From Dehalococcoidia bacterium (GTDB taxonomy: Bacteria; Chloroflexota; Dehalococcoidia; Tepidiformales; Tepidiformaceae): a stretch of DNA of 64,000 nucleotides. Under the pieces are notes generated by a model. The model was given only the letters and a program-made list of their open reading frames with translations. It made no database searches and had not been told where the DNA came from. Location: NCBI GenBank assembly GCA_020850615.1, contig JADZEI010000074.1, positions 49,217 through 113,216 on the forward strand. Direction: 5' to 3'. A program made the translations under genes and the position numbers. Positions 52,809-62,997 of the stretch are shown one piece after another (within the stretch, counting starts at the first letter, position 1; each line of letters opens with the position of its first letter).

Positions 52809-53336
52809 ATGACCGAAGCACGTTCTTATCGCACCGAGCTCGCCGCCCGCATCCGCGCCACGATGGACGACATCGCGTGGGTGATCCGCGGCCTCGCGCC
52901 CGGCGCAGCCCACTACACGCCCGCCGAAGGTGAGTGGTCCATCCACGAACACCTCGCTCACCTCCGCGACACCGAGCAGGAGGTCTACCTCCCGCTCCTC
53001 CGCTGGGCAACCGTCCCCGAGATGCTCGACCCGCTCGACTACAGCCGCAAGGAGTGGCACGAACGCCGCTACGACCCGGCCGAGCAGCTCACGCGCATCG
53101 TCGACGACCTCGCCCGCATCCGCGACGAGGAGCTCCTCATCTTCCGCGACCTGCCGGACCACATCTGGACCCGCTGGCGCACCGATACGCGCTGGGGCCC
53201 GCTCACCACGCAGTGGGTCGCCGAGGCCATCTACCGCCACGCGCTCGACCACCTCCAGGGGGTGATGGCGCTCCGCCAGGACATCAACCTCGCGGCCATG
53301 CAGCCGCCCGCGGTCATCGGCGGGAGGACCGCCTGA
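52809..53336 (+). CDS. DinB family protein
   Basis: A 175-residue four-helix DinB protein with the metal-type His pattern in WSIHEHLAHLRDTE and the late AIYRHALDHLQG. It is one of three DinB-superfamily genes in the window. TATACT (52766-52771) and GGAGG mark promoter and start. Its TGA overlaps the ATG of the CitE-like gene, so the two are coupled. Confidence 0.88.
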   Translation: MTEARSYRTELAARIRATMDDIAWVIRGLAPGAAHYTPAEGEWSIHEHLAHLRDTEQEVYLPLLRWATVPEMLDPLDYSRKEWHERRYDPAEQLTRIVDDLARIRDEELLIFRDLPDHIWTRWRTDTRWGPLTTQWVAEAIYRHALDHLQGVMALRQDINLAAMQPPAVIGGRTA

Positions 53337-54145
53337 TGCGCCTCCGGAGCATCGTCGCCGTCCCCGCCGGCGACTTGGTCGATGCAGCCCTCGCCTCCCC
53401 CGCCGACGCCGTCGCGCTCACGCTCACCGACGCCGGCCACGCCGTCTCGGACCTCCGCGAGGCCGCCCGCCACGCCTTCCCGCGCATCCGCGAGGCCGGC
53501 AAGCGCGCGCTGCTCTTCGTGAACCACCCGCGCACGCGCCTCCTCCGCGACGACCTCGACGCGCTCGTCACGCCCGACCTCGCGGCCGTGCTCCTGCCCC
53601 ACGCCAACGACCCCCAGGACGTGCGCGACCTCGCCGTCCTCCTCCGCGAGTTCGAATACACCCGCGGCATCGAGCCCGGCACGGTCCTCGCCTTCCCGGT
53701 CGTCGATAGCGCCCGCGGCGTGCTCCGCGCACCCGAGCTCGCCTCCGCCGTGCCCCGCGCCGGCGGCCTCGTGTTCGATAGCCGCAGCTACGCCGCCGAT
53801 GTCGGCGCGCGCGACGAGGAGCGCGGCGACCGGCTCGCCTACGCCCGCGGCGCCGTGGTCGCGGCCTCCCGCGCCTACGATGGCCAGCCGCTCGTCGCCG
53901 CCGGCCCCACCGAGCTGCTCTCGCTCGCCCAGTACGGGTTCGCCGGCGCCATCCTGCCGGGGCCCGCGGGCGCCGGCGCGGCCAACGCCTCCTTCCGCCC
54001 CGCGTCCGCCGCGGTCGAAGCCGCCCGCCAGAAGCTCGACGCCTACAACGCCGCCCGCGCGGAAGGCGCCTGGGTCGCGCGCTACGGCACCGGCGTCGTC
54101 GACGCCCACGTCGCCCGCAAGGCCCGCGCCCTCCTCGACGGCTGA
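53336..54145 (+). CDS. CitE/HpcH-HpaI aldolase-like protein with altered metal site
   Basis: A 269-residue member of the citrate lyase beta-subunit-like superfamily (RSIVAVPA, LLFVNHPRT, SYAADVGARDEERGDRLAYARG in parts, GFAGAILPGP). The usual Glu of IETARGV is Asp here (VVDSARG), and the LEDAV segment reads LTDAGHAV, so metal binding and lyase activity are doubtful. It shares one base with the end of the DinB gene, an unusual pairing. Confidence 0.8.
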   Translation: MRLRSIVAVPAGDLVDAALASPADAVALTLTDAGHAVSDLREAARHAFPRIREAGKRALLFVNHPRTRLLRDDLDALVTPDLAAVLLPHANDPQDVRDLAVLLREFEYTRGIEPGTVLAFPVVDSARGVLRAPELASAVPRAGGLVFDSRSYAADVGARDEERGDRLAYARGAVVAASRAYDGQPLVAAGPTELLSLAQYGFAGAILPGPAGAGAANASFRPASAAVEAARQKLDAYNAARAEGAWVARYGTGVVDAHVARKARALLDG

Positions 54146-54165
54146 GGTCGCGCCCGCCACCGGGC

Positions 54166-54324
54166 GACGCACCCTCGCTCACGCAGCTCATCGGCAACGG
54201 CAACCTGGCCTTCACCGTCGACTTCCGGCAGGTCTACGCCACCGTGCTCGAGCGCTGGCTCGGCACGCCCGCCGATGTCCGCCTCGCACAGCGCTTCGCC
54301 CCGCTCCCCTTCCTCCCCGCGTGA
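54166..54324 (+). pseudogene. C-terminal remnant of a DUF1501 family gene
   Basis: A reading frame without any start codon translates as ending L-T-Q-L-x-GNGNLAFTVDFRQVY, then ATVLERWLG and RFAPLPFL before a TGA at 54322-54324. This is the typical end of DUF1501 proteins, exported proteins that normally exceed 400 residues. Only about 52 residues remain, directly behind the CitE-like gene, so the rest was deleted. Confidence 0.7.
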
Positions 54325-54325
54325 C

Positions 54326-54697
54326 TCACCCGATTGGCAGTGGGCGGATCCGAACGAGCCCGCGGAAGATCACAACCAGGGAACCTGCTTCGAGCGCCTC
54401 GTGCATTGAGGGGAGTAATCGAACGAGAAGCTCGCCCTGCGCTGCCGGACGTCGCATGCCTCGCTCGCGGAACAGGATGACCGAAGGCGACCTGCCGCCA
54501 TCCCGCGCGAGCAGTGTCCCGAAGTCGGTATCCGCTGCGATCACGACCCGTCCCTCGTCGCGCGCTCGGGCGAGTATCTCGTCATCCGGCGCCGCGGCCA
54601 TTCCCAGATCGCGTACATGCACGGCGTCCTCGCCGGCGGTGACGAGCAGCCGCGCGATGACAGGCGACATGGAGTTGTCGACAAGGAACGCCGTCAT
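54326..54697 (-). CDS. DUF5615 family PIN-like toxin
   Basis: A 123-residue PIN-like (Mut7-C-type) protein. Acidic residues that would hold Mg are in FLVDNSMSP, DDEILARARDEG and AADTDFGTLL. Such proteins are predicted RNases and toxins of type II systems. Its ATG shares one base with the stop of the upstream DUF433 gene, the standard partner. Confidence 0.85.
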   Translation of the reverse strand: MTAFLVDNSMSPVIARLLVTAGEDAVHVRDLGMAAAPDDEILARARDEGRVVIAADTDFGTLLARDGGRSPSVILFRERGMRRPAAQGELLVRLLPSMHEALEAGSLVVIFRGLVRIRPLPIG

Positions 54698-54921
54698 CAG
54701 TTCGCGATTGGCATGAGCTGCTGGTCGACGGATTCCGCGGCGAACATCAGCGCCTCCCGGATGTCCCCGGCTTCGAGGTCCGGGTACGCATCGAGGATCT
54801 CGGCCTCAGACATGCCGTCCGCCACCATGTACACCACGGTCGCCACCGGTATTCGCAGCCCGCGGATGCATGGCACGCCGCCGCACTGGTCCGCCCTGAA
54901 CGTGATCCGCGCGTACTCCAT
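54697..54921 (-). CDS. DUF433 family antitoxin
   Basis: A 74-residue DUF433 protein with RITFRADQCGGVPCIRGLRIPVATVV in parts and the helix-turn-helix-like GMSEAEILDAYPDLEAGDI. It is the usual antitoxin partner of DUF5615 and probably represses its own promoter. TATGAT (54928-54933, minus strand) ends six bases before the ATG, so the transcript is likely leaderless. The gene order is antitoxin first, overlapping the toxin by one base. Confidence 0.88.
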   Translation of the reverse strand: MEYARITFRADQCGGVPCIRGLRIPVATVVYMVADGMSEAEILDAYPDLEAGDIREALMFAAESVDQQLMPIAN

Positions 54922-55065
54922 GCCGTCATCATACTCCGCCGCCCTGACCGGAACCGCGCACGGGGCACTGGGCACGGGGCACCCCCCGGACGTGACCCAC
55001 CTCATCGAACCGCACCCCGCGACGCTCGACGATCGATGTGTCAGCACACCCCCACGAGGAACACG

Positions 55066-55236
55066 ATGCACACCGAAACTCACGTCCCCCCGCAGCCCGG
55101 CGACTCCACGGCTCCCCTTTACACCGGCCACGAAGTCGAAATGCCCGCCGAGCTCGACCGCGCCGCCCGCTGGCGCAGCTACTTCCGCCACAACGCCATC
55201 ACCCATCGCCACACCGAGCGGCCCGCCTACATTTGA
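55066..55236 (+). CDS. small hypothetical protein, 56 residues
   Basis: A short hydrophilic protein with an acidic middle and basic, His-rich end (RWRSYFRHNAITHRHTERP). ACGAGGA lies about five bases before the ATG and a strong terminator follows the stop, both supporting a real gene. Function unknown. Confidence 0.55.
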   Translation: MHTETHVPPQPGDSTAPLYTGHEVEMPAELDRAARWRSYFRHNAITHRHTERPAYI

Positions 55237-55261
55237 CCACGCCCAGCCACCGTGCTGACCC

Positions 55262-55286
55262 GGAGCCCGGCACCGCCGGGCTCCTT
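55262..55286 (+). terminator. terminator after the 55066 gene
   Basis: A 9-bp stem GGAGCCCGG/CCGGGCTCC with a CACCG loop, 25 bases after the stop. The T run is short (TT), so termination may be partial. Confidence 0.65.
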
Positions 55287-55313
55287 CGCGTCCCGGGACG
55301 GTAGAATCCCGGC

Positions 55314-55829
55314 ATGGACTTCCGCTCGCTGGTCCGCGACATCCCCGACTTCCCCGTGCCCGGCATCCTCTTTCGCGATATCACGCCCCTGCTCGGGAAC
55401 GGCAGGGCCTTCGGTGCCATTATCGACGTGCTGGCCCAGGATGCGAAGCAGTACGCCCCCGACGCCATCGTTGGCATCGAATCGCGTGGGTTCATCTTCG
55501 GGGCGCCGCTCGCCGACCGCCTGGGCCTGCCCTTCGTCCCCGTCCGCAAGCCCGGCAAGCTCCCCGCCGCCCGGATGAGCGTCGAGTACTCGCTCGAATA
55601 CGGCGAGAACCGCCTCGACATCCACGAAGACGCGCTCCCCCGCGGCGGCCGCGCCTACATCGTCGATGACCTCCTCGCCACCGGTGGCACCGCGCTCGCC
55701 ACGGCCAAGCTCGTCGAGATGATCGGGGGCACCGTGGCCGGCTTCGGCTTCGTCATCGAGCTCGCCGCTCTCCACGGCCGCCCCCGCCTCGCCGCCTACC
55801 CCACCTTCGCCGTCATCGAATACCACTAA
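55314..55829 (+). CDS. apt: adenine phosphoribosyltransferase
   Basis: A 171-residue purine salvage enzyme that converts adenine and PRPP to AMP. It has the FPVPGILFRDITPLL start, VGIESRGFIFGAPLA, VPVRKPGKLPA, and the PRPP loop YIVDDLLATGGTAL. TAGAAT ends six bases before the ATG, so the message is likely leaderless. It is transcribed alone. Confidence 0.97.
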   Translation: MDFRSLVRDIPDFPVPGILFRDITPLLGNGRAFGAIIDVLAQDAKQYAPDAIVGIESRGFIFGAPLADRLGLPFVPVRKPGKLPAARMSVEYSLEYGENRLDIHEDALPRGGRAYIVDDLLATGGTALATAKLVEMIGGTVAGFGFVIELAALHGRPRLAAYPTFAVIEYH

Positions 55830-55904
55830 CGCCGACCCTGCTGGGGCATCCCGCGCCAACCGCGGGCGTGCCCGCTCTCGCCCCTGCGCGCGCGACGCCG
55901 ATGC

Positions 55905-55955
55905 ACGCGGCGGACGCCCCACTCGACGCCTTTACGCCTCTACGCCTTTACGCCT
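55905..55955. repeat. decamer repeat element at the DinB gene 3' end
   Basis: GCGGCGGACGCCCC followed by CCTTTACGCC- and TCTACGCCTT-type decamers, in the same layout as 37714-37768. On the minus strand the repeat supplies the TAA stop of the DinB gene (ending RRKA). Confidence 0.8.
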
Positions 55956-56508
55956 TTCTCCTCGCCACCAGCTCGATCCGCATCTTCCGCTGGTTCGGCT
56001 CCTTCCCCTGGAAGTTCGGCTGGTAGTCGCTCTTCCGCCCCAGGATCTGCGCGCCGTGCTGCCGGTCGTGCCGGTAGAACGACCGCAGCCACTGCAGCAC
56101 CGTCAGCTTCCCGAACATCGGGCTCACCGCCGTCCGGTCGAACGCCGCCAGGGGCATCCCGTCGATCAGGCCCAGCGTGTACGCCCGCTCGCGCTCCAGC
56201 CCCCGGACCAGTTCCTCGACCGTGTGCCCGTTTGCCGCTTCGACCGGGATTTCCACTGTCTGCCAGGTCACCGCCGCGAGGTCCGCGCCATCCTCCGCCA
56301 GCGCCGCCCGCACCCACGCGTCGTACGTGCGCTCCATCTCCCAGAGGTGCGCCAGCTGCTCGAGCGCGGTCCACTGCTCCTCGCCCTCGGCGTCCACGGG
56401 CACGCGCCGCGCGTCCTCCTCGGATAGCGAGCGCGCCGCCGCGATCAGCTCCGCCCGCTGTTCGCCCATCTTCTCCTTCAACTCCGCGACCTGCTCAGGC
56501 GTTGCCAT
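55948..56508 (-). CDS. DinB-superfamily protein
   Basis: A 186-residue DinB-like protein with VDAEGEEQWTALEQLAHLWEMER in parts and the late WLRSFYRHDRQHGAQI, which holds the His pattern. GGGAGGGA lies just before the ATG. It overlaps the small membrane-protein gene upstream by 14 bases. Its stop codon lies in the decamer repeat. Confidence 0.85.
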   Translation of the reverse strand: MATPEQVAELKEKMGEQRAELIAAARSLSEEDARRVPVDAEGEEQWTALEQLAHLWEMERTYDAWVRAALAEDGADLAAVTWQTVEIPVEAANGHTVEELVRGLERERAYTLGLIDGMPLAAFDRTAVSPMFGKLTVLQWLRSFYRHDRQHGAQILGRKSDYQPNFQGKEPNQRKMRIELVARRKA

Positions 56509-56653
56509 TGTTCCCTCCCGAAAGCCGGCGTCCCACGCGCTTGATGCCCTGCCATATCCCGTACGGGATCGCCGCGAAGAGCGCGATCAGCGTCACGAGC
56601 CCGCCGTACAGCGTCCCGAACAGCAACTCCACGCCCCAGTCGAACACGAACAT
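56495..56653 (-). CDS. small membrane protein, 52 residues
   Basis: A short protein with one long hydrophobic segment (LLFGTLYGGLVTLIALFAAIP in part) and a basic C-terminus. TAGACT (56664-56669, minus strand) ends ten bases before the ATG, with AGG between. It overlaps the DinB gene and is probably its operon partner. Confidence 0.6.
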   Translation of the reverse strand: MFVFDWGVELLFGTLYGGLVTLIALFAAIPYGIWQGIKRVGRRLSGGNNGNA

Positions 56654-56721
56654 CCTGGTGCGCAGTCTACGGCAGCGCCCGGCCGCTTGCCGCAACGCCC
56701 GCCGCCGGGAACCATGGCAGC

Positions 56722-57348
56722 GTGGCCTTCAAGAAGATCTTCGGCGGCGGCCCGCGTTTCGCGGTCGAATGGCTCATCGTCGGGCTCGGCAACCCCGGCG
56801 AAGACCACGCCCGCAACCGCCACAACGTCGGCTTCTGGGTCCTGAACGACCTCGCCAAGCGCGCCGGCACCCAGCCGAAGGCCGAAGGCAGCACCATGGC
56901 CATTGGCGTCGGAACCCTCGCCGGCCACCGCGTCGCCCTCGTGAAGCCCCGCACCTACATGAACCTCAGCGGCAAGGCCCTCGCCCAGGCCGTCCAGTGG
57001 ACCGGCTGCGACCTCGCCCACACCATCGTCATCTACGACGAGCTCGACATGGCCTCCGGCGCCCTCCGCGTCCGGGCCGGCGGCGGCGCGGGCGGCCACA
57101 ACGGCATGAAGAGCATCATCGCCGCCATCGGCGCCGACTTCGTCCGCGTGCGCATCGGCATCGGCCGCCCGGTTCGCGGCGGCGAACCCACCTGGGACCC
57201 CGAGGCAGTGGCCGGCTGGGTGTTGAGCAACCCCGCCGGCGAAGAGAAGACCCGCCTCGAAGAGACCGCCCGCCTCGCCGCCGACGCCGTCGAGGCGATC
57301 CTCCAGGATGGCCCCGAGGCCGCCGGCAACCGGTTCAACCGCAAATGA
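56722..57348 (+). CDS. pth: peptidyl-tRNA hydrolase
   Basis: A 208-residue enzyme that frees tRNA from stalled peptidyl-tRNA. It has VGLGNPGEDHARNRHNVGF with the catalytic His and Asn, KPRTYMNLSG, YDELDMASGALR with the active Asp, and GGGAGGHNGMKSI. GTG at 56722 is the best start. The RNase HI gene follows closely (38 bases), so both may be transcribed together. Confidence 0.96.
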   Translation: MAFKKIFGGGPRFAVEWLIVGLGNPGEDHARNRHNVGFWVLNDLAKRAGTQPKAEGSTMAIGVGTLAGHRVALVKPRTYMNLSGKALAQAVQWTGCDLAHTIVIYDELDMASGALRVRAGGGAGGHNGMKSIIAAIGADFVRVRIGIGRPVRGGEPTWDPEAVAGWVLSNPAGEEKTRLEETARLAADAVEAILQDGPEAAGNRFNRK

Positions 57349-57385
57349 CGCGCCGCCCTTCCGCCAGCTGCCCGGACACACGCGC

Positions 57386-57781
57386 GTGCGATTGACCGTC
57401 TTCGCCGACGGCGCGAGCCGCGGCAACCCCGGCCCCGCCGCCATCGGCGCGAGCATCCTCGACCCTGCCGGCATCGAAGTCGGGACCGTGAGCGCCCGCA
57501 TTGGCACCGCAACGAACAACCAGGCGGAATACCGCGCCGCGATCGAAGGCGTCCGCGAGGCCCGCCGCCTCGGCGCGACCGGCCTCGACCTCCGCATGGA
57601 CAGCGAGCTCGTCGTCCGCCAGCTCAGCGGGCGCTACCGCGTGAAGAACGCCGCCCTCCAGCCGCTCTTCGCCACCCTCCTCGCCGAGCTCGACGCCACC
57701 GGGCCCTACACCGTCGGGCACATCCCGCGCGAGCGGAACCGCCGCGCCGACGCCCTGGCCAACGCCGCCCTCGACGCCTAG
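57386..57781 (+). CDS. ribonuclease HI family protein
   Basis: A 131-residue RNase H domain of the reverse-transcriptase-like short type. The carboxylates are in TVFADGASRGNPGPA, NNQAEYRAAIEG and LRMDSELVVRQLSG, and the last Asp in RERNRRADALAN. It lacks the basic handle of E. coli RNase HI, as in Sulfolobus-type enzymes. The TAG stop shares the palindrome CTAG (57778-57781) with the convergent amidotransferase gene. No ATG start is available, so GTG at 57386 is used. Confidence 0.9.
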   Translation: MRLTVFADGASRGNPGPAAIGASILDPAGIEVGTVSARIGTATNNQAEYRAAIEGVREARRLGATGLDLRMDSELVVRQLSGRYRVKNAALQPLFATLLAELDATGPYTVGHIPRERNRRADALANAALDA

Positions 57782-58551
57782 TCCGCGCCCCGGCTCCGGC
57801 GCGCGGCGATCGCCTCCGCGGAGCGGTGTGCCGCCTGCTCGGCCGCGTCGTCCAGCGGCGGGAGCTCGACATCCGCGCCGTACCGCCGGCGCAACGCCGC
57901 CAGCAGCAGCTCGTCCGTGATGGCCGGGTTCTTCGGGAGCAGGCTGCCGTGCAGGTAGGTGCCGATCGCGTTCCCGCGGCGCGCCCCCTCCGTCCCGTCC
58001 TCGGCGTTGTTGCCGAACCCCCGCCGCACCCGCCCGAACGGCTCCTGGCCCGGCCCGAGGTACGTCCGCCCCCCGTGGTTCTCGAAGCCCACCACGTCGC
58101 CCGCGCCCGTGCTCAGCACCACATCGCCGATGCAGCGGTCCGCGCGCGGGCCCGGGTGCCGCGTCTCCAGGTCGAACACGCTGATCCCGGGGATCACGCC
58201 GCCCTCGTGGTCGACGTAGCGGTGCCCCCAGAGCTGGAACCCGCCGCACACCACCAGCGCCGGCAGCCCATCGTCGACCGCCGCCCGGATTGCCGGCCCC
58301 TTCGCGACGAGGTCCTCGGCGATGCGCCGTTGCTCCCGGTCCTGGCCGCCGCCCATCAGCACCAGGTCGAACGCCGCCGGGTCGAACGGGTCGCCCACAT
58401 TCACGTCGGTGACCTTGAGCTCGATGCCGCGCACCTGGCAGCGGTACCGCAGCGCGAGCACGTTGCCCCGGTCGCCGTAGATGTTCATCACGTCCGGGTA
58501 GAGGTGCGCGAGCCGGAGCTGGTAGCGCGGTGCGGGTGCCGGGCCGGTCAT
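57778..58551 (-). CDS. gatD: GatD-like type 1 glutamine amidotransferase
   Basis: A 257-residue CobB/CobQ-like glutaminase of the GatD type, which supplies ammonia to MurT for amidation of D-Glu in lipid II. It has LRLAHLYPDVMNIYGDRGNVLAL in parts, LVLMGGGQDRE, the nucleophile in VVCGGFQLWG (near residue 94) and the His in YLHGSLLPKNP. TATCCT (58559-58564, minus strand) ends seven bases before the ATG. MurT is normally next to it but is not seen in this window. Confidence 0.88.
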   Translation of the reverse strand: MTGPAPAPRYQLRLAHLYPDVMNIYGDRGNVLALRYRCQVRGIELKVTDVNVGDPFDPAAFDLVLMGGGQDREQRRIAEDLVAKGPAIRAAVDDGLPALVVCGGFQLWGHRYVDHEGGVIPGISVFDLETRHPGPRADRCIGDVVLSTGAGDVVGFENHGGRTYLGPGQEPFGRVRRGFGNNAEDGTEGARRGNAIGTYLHGSLLPKNPAITDELLLAALRRRYGADVELPPLDDAAEQAAHRSAEAIAARRSRGAD

Positions 58552-58609
58552 CCCGCACAGGATAGCCCATCGCCCGGGGAGGGCACGGGCGCGGCTCCGA
58601 TGCCGGGCG

Positions 58610-58658
58610 GGCCAGCGCCTTGGCCCGCCGCAGCGGAAGAGGGTTGGGGTGAGGGTGC
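58610..58658. repeat. diverged palindromic repeat
   Basis: GGCGGGCCA-N-TGGCCCGCC forms a 9-bp stem, followed by GGAAGAGGGTTGGGGTGAGGG, which resembles the tail of the CCCTCTCCC-type elements. Confidence 0.6.
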
Positions 58659-58769
58659 GTGCGCCGCGGGCGAGGGAGCTCCGGGCTGCCGCGGAACCCT
58701 CGCACACGGCCTTTCTCGTGCGTTTCCCCGTCGCCCGGTCGATTATCGGACTGGGAGTAGACTGAAACC

Positions 58770-59477
58770 GTGCGCCTCCGTGCCCTGTTTGCAGCCCTCG
58801 TCCTCGCCGGTGGTATCGCCGGGACCGCGACATGGCTCGTGCCCGGGCCCGGCGCCGCGGCGGAGGTCGCGAGCCGGCCGCCGGCACTCGGCGAGCAGCT
58901 CCGCTACATCGGCCGCGACCCCTGGACCGGTGCCCCCGCGCCCGTGAACGACCGCTTCATCGCCGAGGTCGAGCGCGCCATCGAGCGCTACGGCAAGGAC
59001 GAGTCCGAAGCGGTGCCGGCCCCGCCCGCCACCGGCGCGGATGTCTCCCGGCTCGCCATCCCGGCCATCGGCGTGGACGCACCCGTCGCCCGCTACGGGC
59101 TCGACCGCTACGGCCGCCTCGACATCCCCCAGGACACGACCACCATCGGCTGGAACCCCGGCTTCTCGTCGCTGCCGGGCGAGAGCGAGGCCACCTTCTT
59201 CGCTGCCCACTTCGAATACCAGGGCCGCCCCGGCGTCTTCAACCGGCTCTCCACGCTCGCGCCCGGCGCCGAAATCGTGGTCGCCCTCAGCGATGGCGCG
59301 ACCCACCGCTACCGCGTCACCTCCGTGGTCGACTACCACCTCGCCTCGATCGACATGGGCGCGCTCCTCGCCGGCCGCGAAGGGGTCGAAAGCATCACGC
59401 TCATGACCTGCAGCGGCGCCCCCACCACCGAGGGCTACGAGTACCGCACGGTCGTCCTCGCCGAGCGCACCGAATAG
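58770..59477 (+). CDS. class E/F-type sortase
   Basis: A 235-residue sortase anchored by one N-terminal hydrophobic segment (residues 5-22). The catalytic triad is visible: His in FFAAHFEYQG, Cys in LMTCSG and Arg in YEYRTVVLAER. Sortases attach surface proteins to the cell wall or join pilin subunits. No LPxTG-type substrate gene was seen nearby. TAGACT ends six bases before the GTG start. Confidence 0.92.
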   Translation: MRLRALFAALVLAGGIAGTATWLVPGPGAAAEVASRPPALGEQLRYIGRDPWTGAPAPVNDRFIAEVERAIERYGKDESEAVPAPPATGADVSRLAIPAIGVDAPVARYGLDRYGRLDIPQDTTTIGWNPGFSSLPGESEATFFAAHFEYQGRPGVFNRLSTLAPGAEIVVALSDGATHRYRVTSVVDYHLASIDMGALLAGREGVESITLMTCSGAPTTEGYEYRTVVLAERTE

Positions 59478-59483
59478 CGCCCG

Positions 59484-60239
59484 CTACTCCGCCACCACGT
59501 TCCGCAGCGGCGGCAGCCCGCTGATTTCGACCTCCACCACGTCGCCGGGGTCCAGCGGCTGCGGCTCGCCGGGCGTGCCAGTATAGATGATGTCGCCCGG
59601 CACCAGCGTCATCACCGCGCTCACGTACCGCACGATCTCCGGGATGTCGCGGATCAGCGCCGCCGTGGTCTCGTGCTGCACGACCGCGCCGTTCACGCGC
59701 GTGGTCAGCTCGACCGCGTCGTGCGCGAGGCCGGTCACAATCCCGGGGCCGAAGATACCGAAGGTGTCGCTGCCCTTGGCCCGCCACCACTGCCCGTCGC
59801 CGCGCTGCCACACCCGCGCCGAGACGTCGTTCCCGGCCGTGTAGCCGAACACGCCCGCCAGCGCCTCCTCGCGGCTCGCGCCCTTCAGCGTCCGCCCGAT
59901 GACGATGACGACTTCGCCCTCCGGGTCCACCCGGCCCGCATCCGTCGGCAGGACGATCGGGTCGCCCGGCCCGGCGATGCTCGAGAGCGGCTTGAAGAAC
60001 AGCGTCGGCGGGTCCGGCACCGGCCGCCCGTGCAGGTGGCTCGCGTAGTTCAACCCCACGCAGACGATCGAGCGCGGCTCGGTTGGCGGCAGCAGCGCGA
60101 CCTCCGCGAGGGCGACCGTCTCGCCCGTGCGCTCGGCCGCCTCCCAGAACGGCTCGCGGATGACCGCGATCGTCTCGCCTTCGAGCAGCCCCGTACCGCG
60201 CTCGCCACCCGGGCGTTCGAACCGGACATAGACAGGCAT
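59484..60239 (-). CDS. fumarylacetoacetate hydrolase family protein
   Basis: A 251-residue FAH-family enzyme. These Mg-dependent enzymes cleave acylpyruvates or act on catechol-pathway intermediates. Metal ligands are in VGLNYASH, DPEGEVVIVIG and TAGNDVSARVWQ, plus DTFGIFGPG. GAGGTG sits seven bases before the ATG at 60239. The exact substrate is unknown and no other aromatic-degradation genes are near. Confidence 0.92.
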   Translation of the reverse strand: MPVYVRFERPGGERGTGLLEGETIAVIREPFWEAAERTGETVALAEVALLPPTEPRSIVCVGLNYASHLHGRPVPDPPTLFFKPLSSIAGPGDPIVLPTDAGRVDPEGEVVIVIGRTLKGASREEALAGVFGYTAGNDVSARVWQRGDGQWWRAKGSDTFGIFGPGIVTGLAHDAVELTTRVNGAVVQHETTAALIRDIPEIVRYVSAVMTLVPGDIIYTGTPGEPQPLDPGDVVEVEISGLPPLRNVVAE

Positions 60240-60302
60240 TGGGGACACCTCGCGACGTTTGCTCGCGCGAGTGTACGGGCGCCGCCCCGAGTGGTCGCGC
60301 GC

Positions 60303-60770
60303 CTAGAACGGCTTGAAGATCGCCAGCCAGGCCATCAGCGGCACGCTCACCACGAGCAGCGTGCTGAACACGATCGGCACCCGGTCGTTCAGGATGTCGC
60401 GCAGCTCCTGCGTCTCCTGACCCTTCTTCGCCGCGATCAGCGACGCCAGCCGCGCCCGCCGCAGCCCGAACCCGAGCAGCGGCAGGCAGATGAAGTAGAA
60501 AAAGACGAAGCACGCCGCCAGCGCCGCCAGCCAGCCGTCCTTCACGAAGTTGTACCCCTCGGCCACGCCCCAGAAGAACCCGGTGATCCCCGTCGCCATC
60601 GACCCCGGGAGCAGCACGCGCGTCTCGTTGTTCGCCGCCTCCACCAGGCAGTACATCTGGTACTTCACGTCTTTCGAAGCCCAGGCCTTGAGGATCAGCG
60701 GGTAGGTCGCGCCCAGCCCCGCCCCCAGCCAGATCATCGCGACGATGTGGACGAGCCGCCAGCCGTCCAT
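60303..60770 (-). CDS. four-helix membrane protein, DUF2269-like
   Basis: A 155-residue membrane protein with four hydrophobic segments starting RLVHIVAMIWLGAGLGATYP, a pattern like DUF2269 proteins. A charged loop (RRARLASLIAAKKG) separates helices three and four. GGAG sits eight bases before the ATG at 60770. Function unknown. Confidence 0.75.
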   Translation of the reverse strand: MDGWRLVHIVAMIWLGAGLGATYPLILKAWASKDVKYQMYCLVEAANNETRVLLPGSMATGITGFFWGVAEGYNFVKDGWLAALAACFVFFYFICLPLLGFGLRRARLASLIAAKKGQETQELRDILNDRVPIVFSTLLVVSVPLMAWLAIFKPF

Positions 60771-60908
60771 CAGCAGCTCCCCCCGGTCCCGTTGGTGTGA
60801 CGCATCCCCCGAAGTATCGCCCGCCCCGCGCTTCCGGTCGCCTCCGCGCACGGCAAGGGCCGCCCCCCGCCGTACTGCGAACTGGGAACCCGCGGGCACA
60901 GCCCGCGC

Positions 60909-62921
<2,013 letters not shown>

Positions 62922-62997
62922 TTACCACGAAACCCCCCACTTGGCGAATCTGGCGGGGCCTTCAACGGGCCCTCGCCGCGACGGGTATAGTGAGCAT

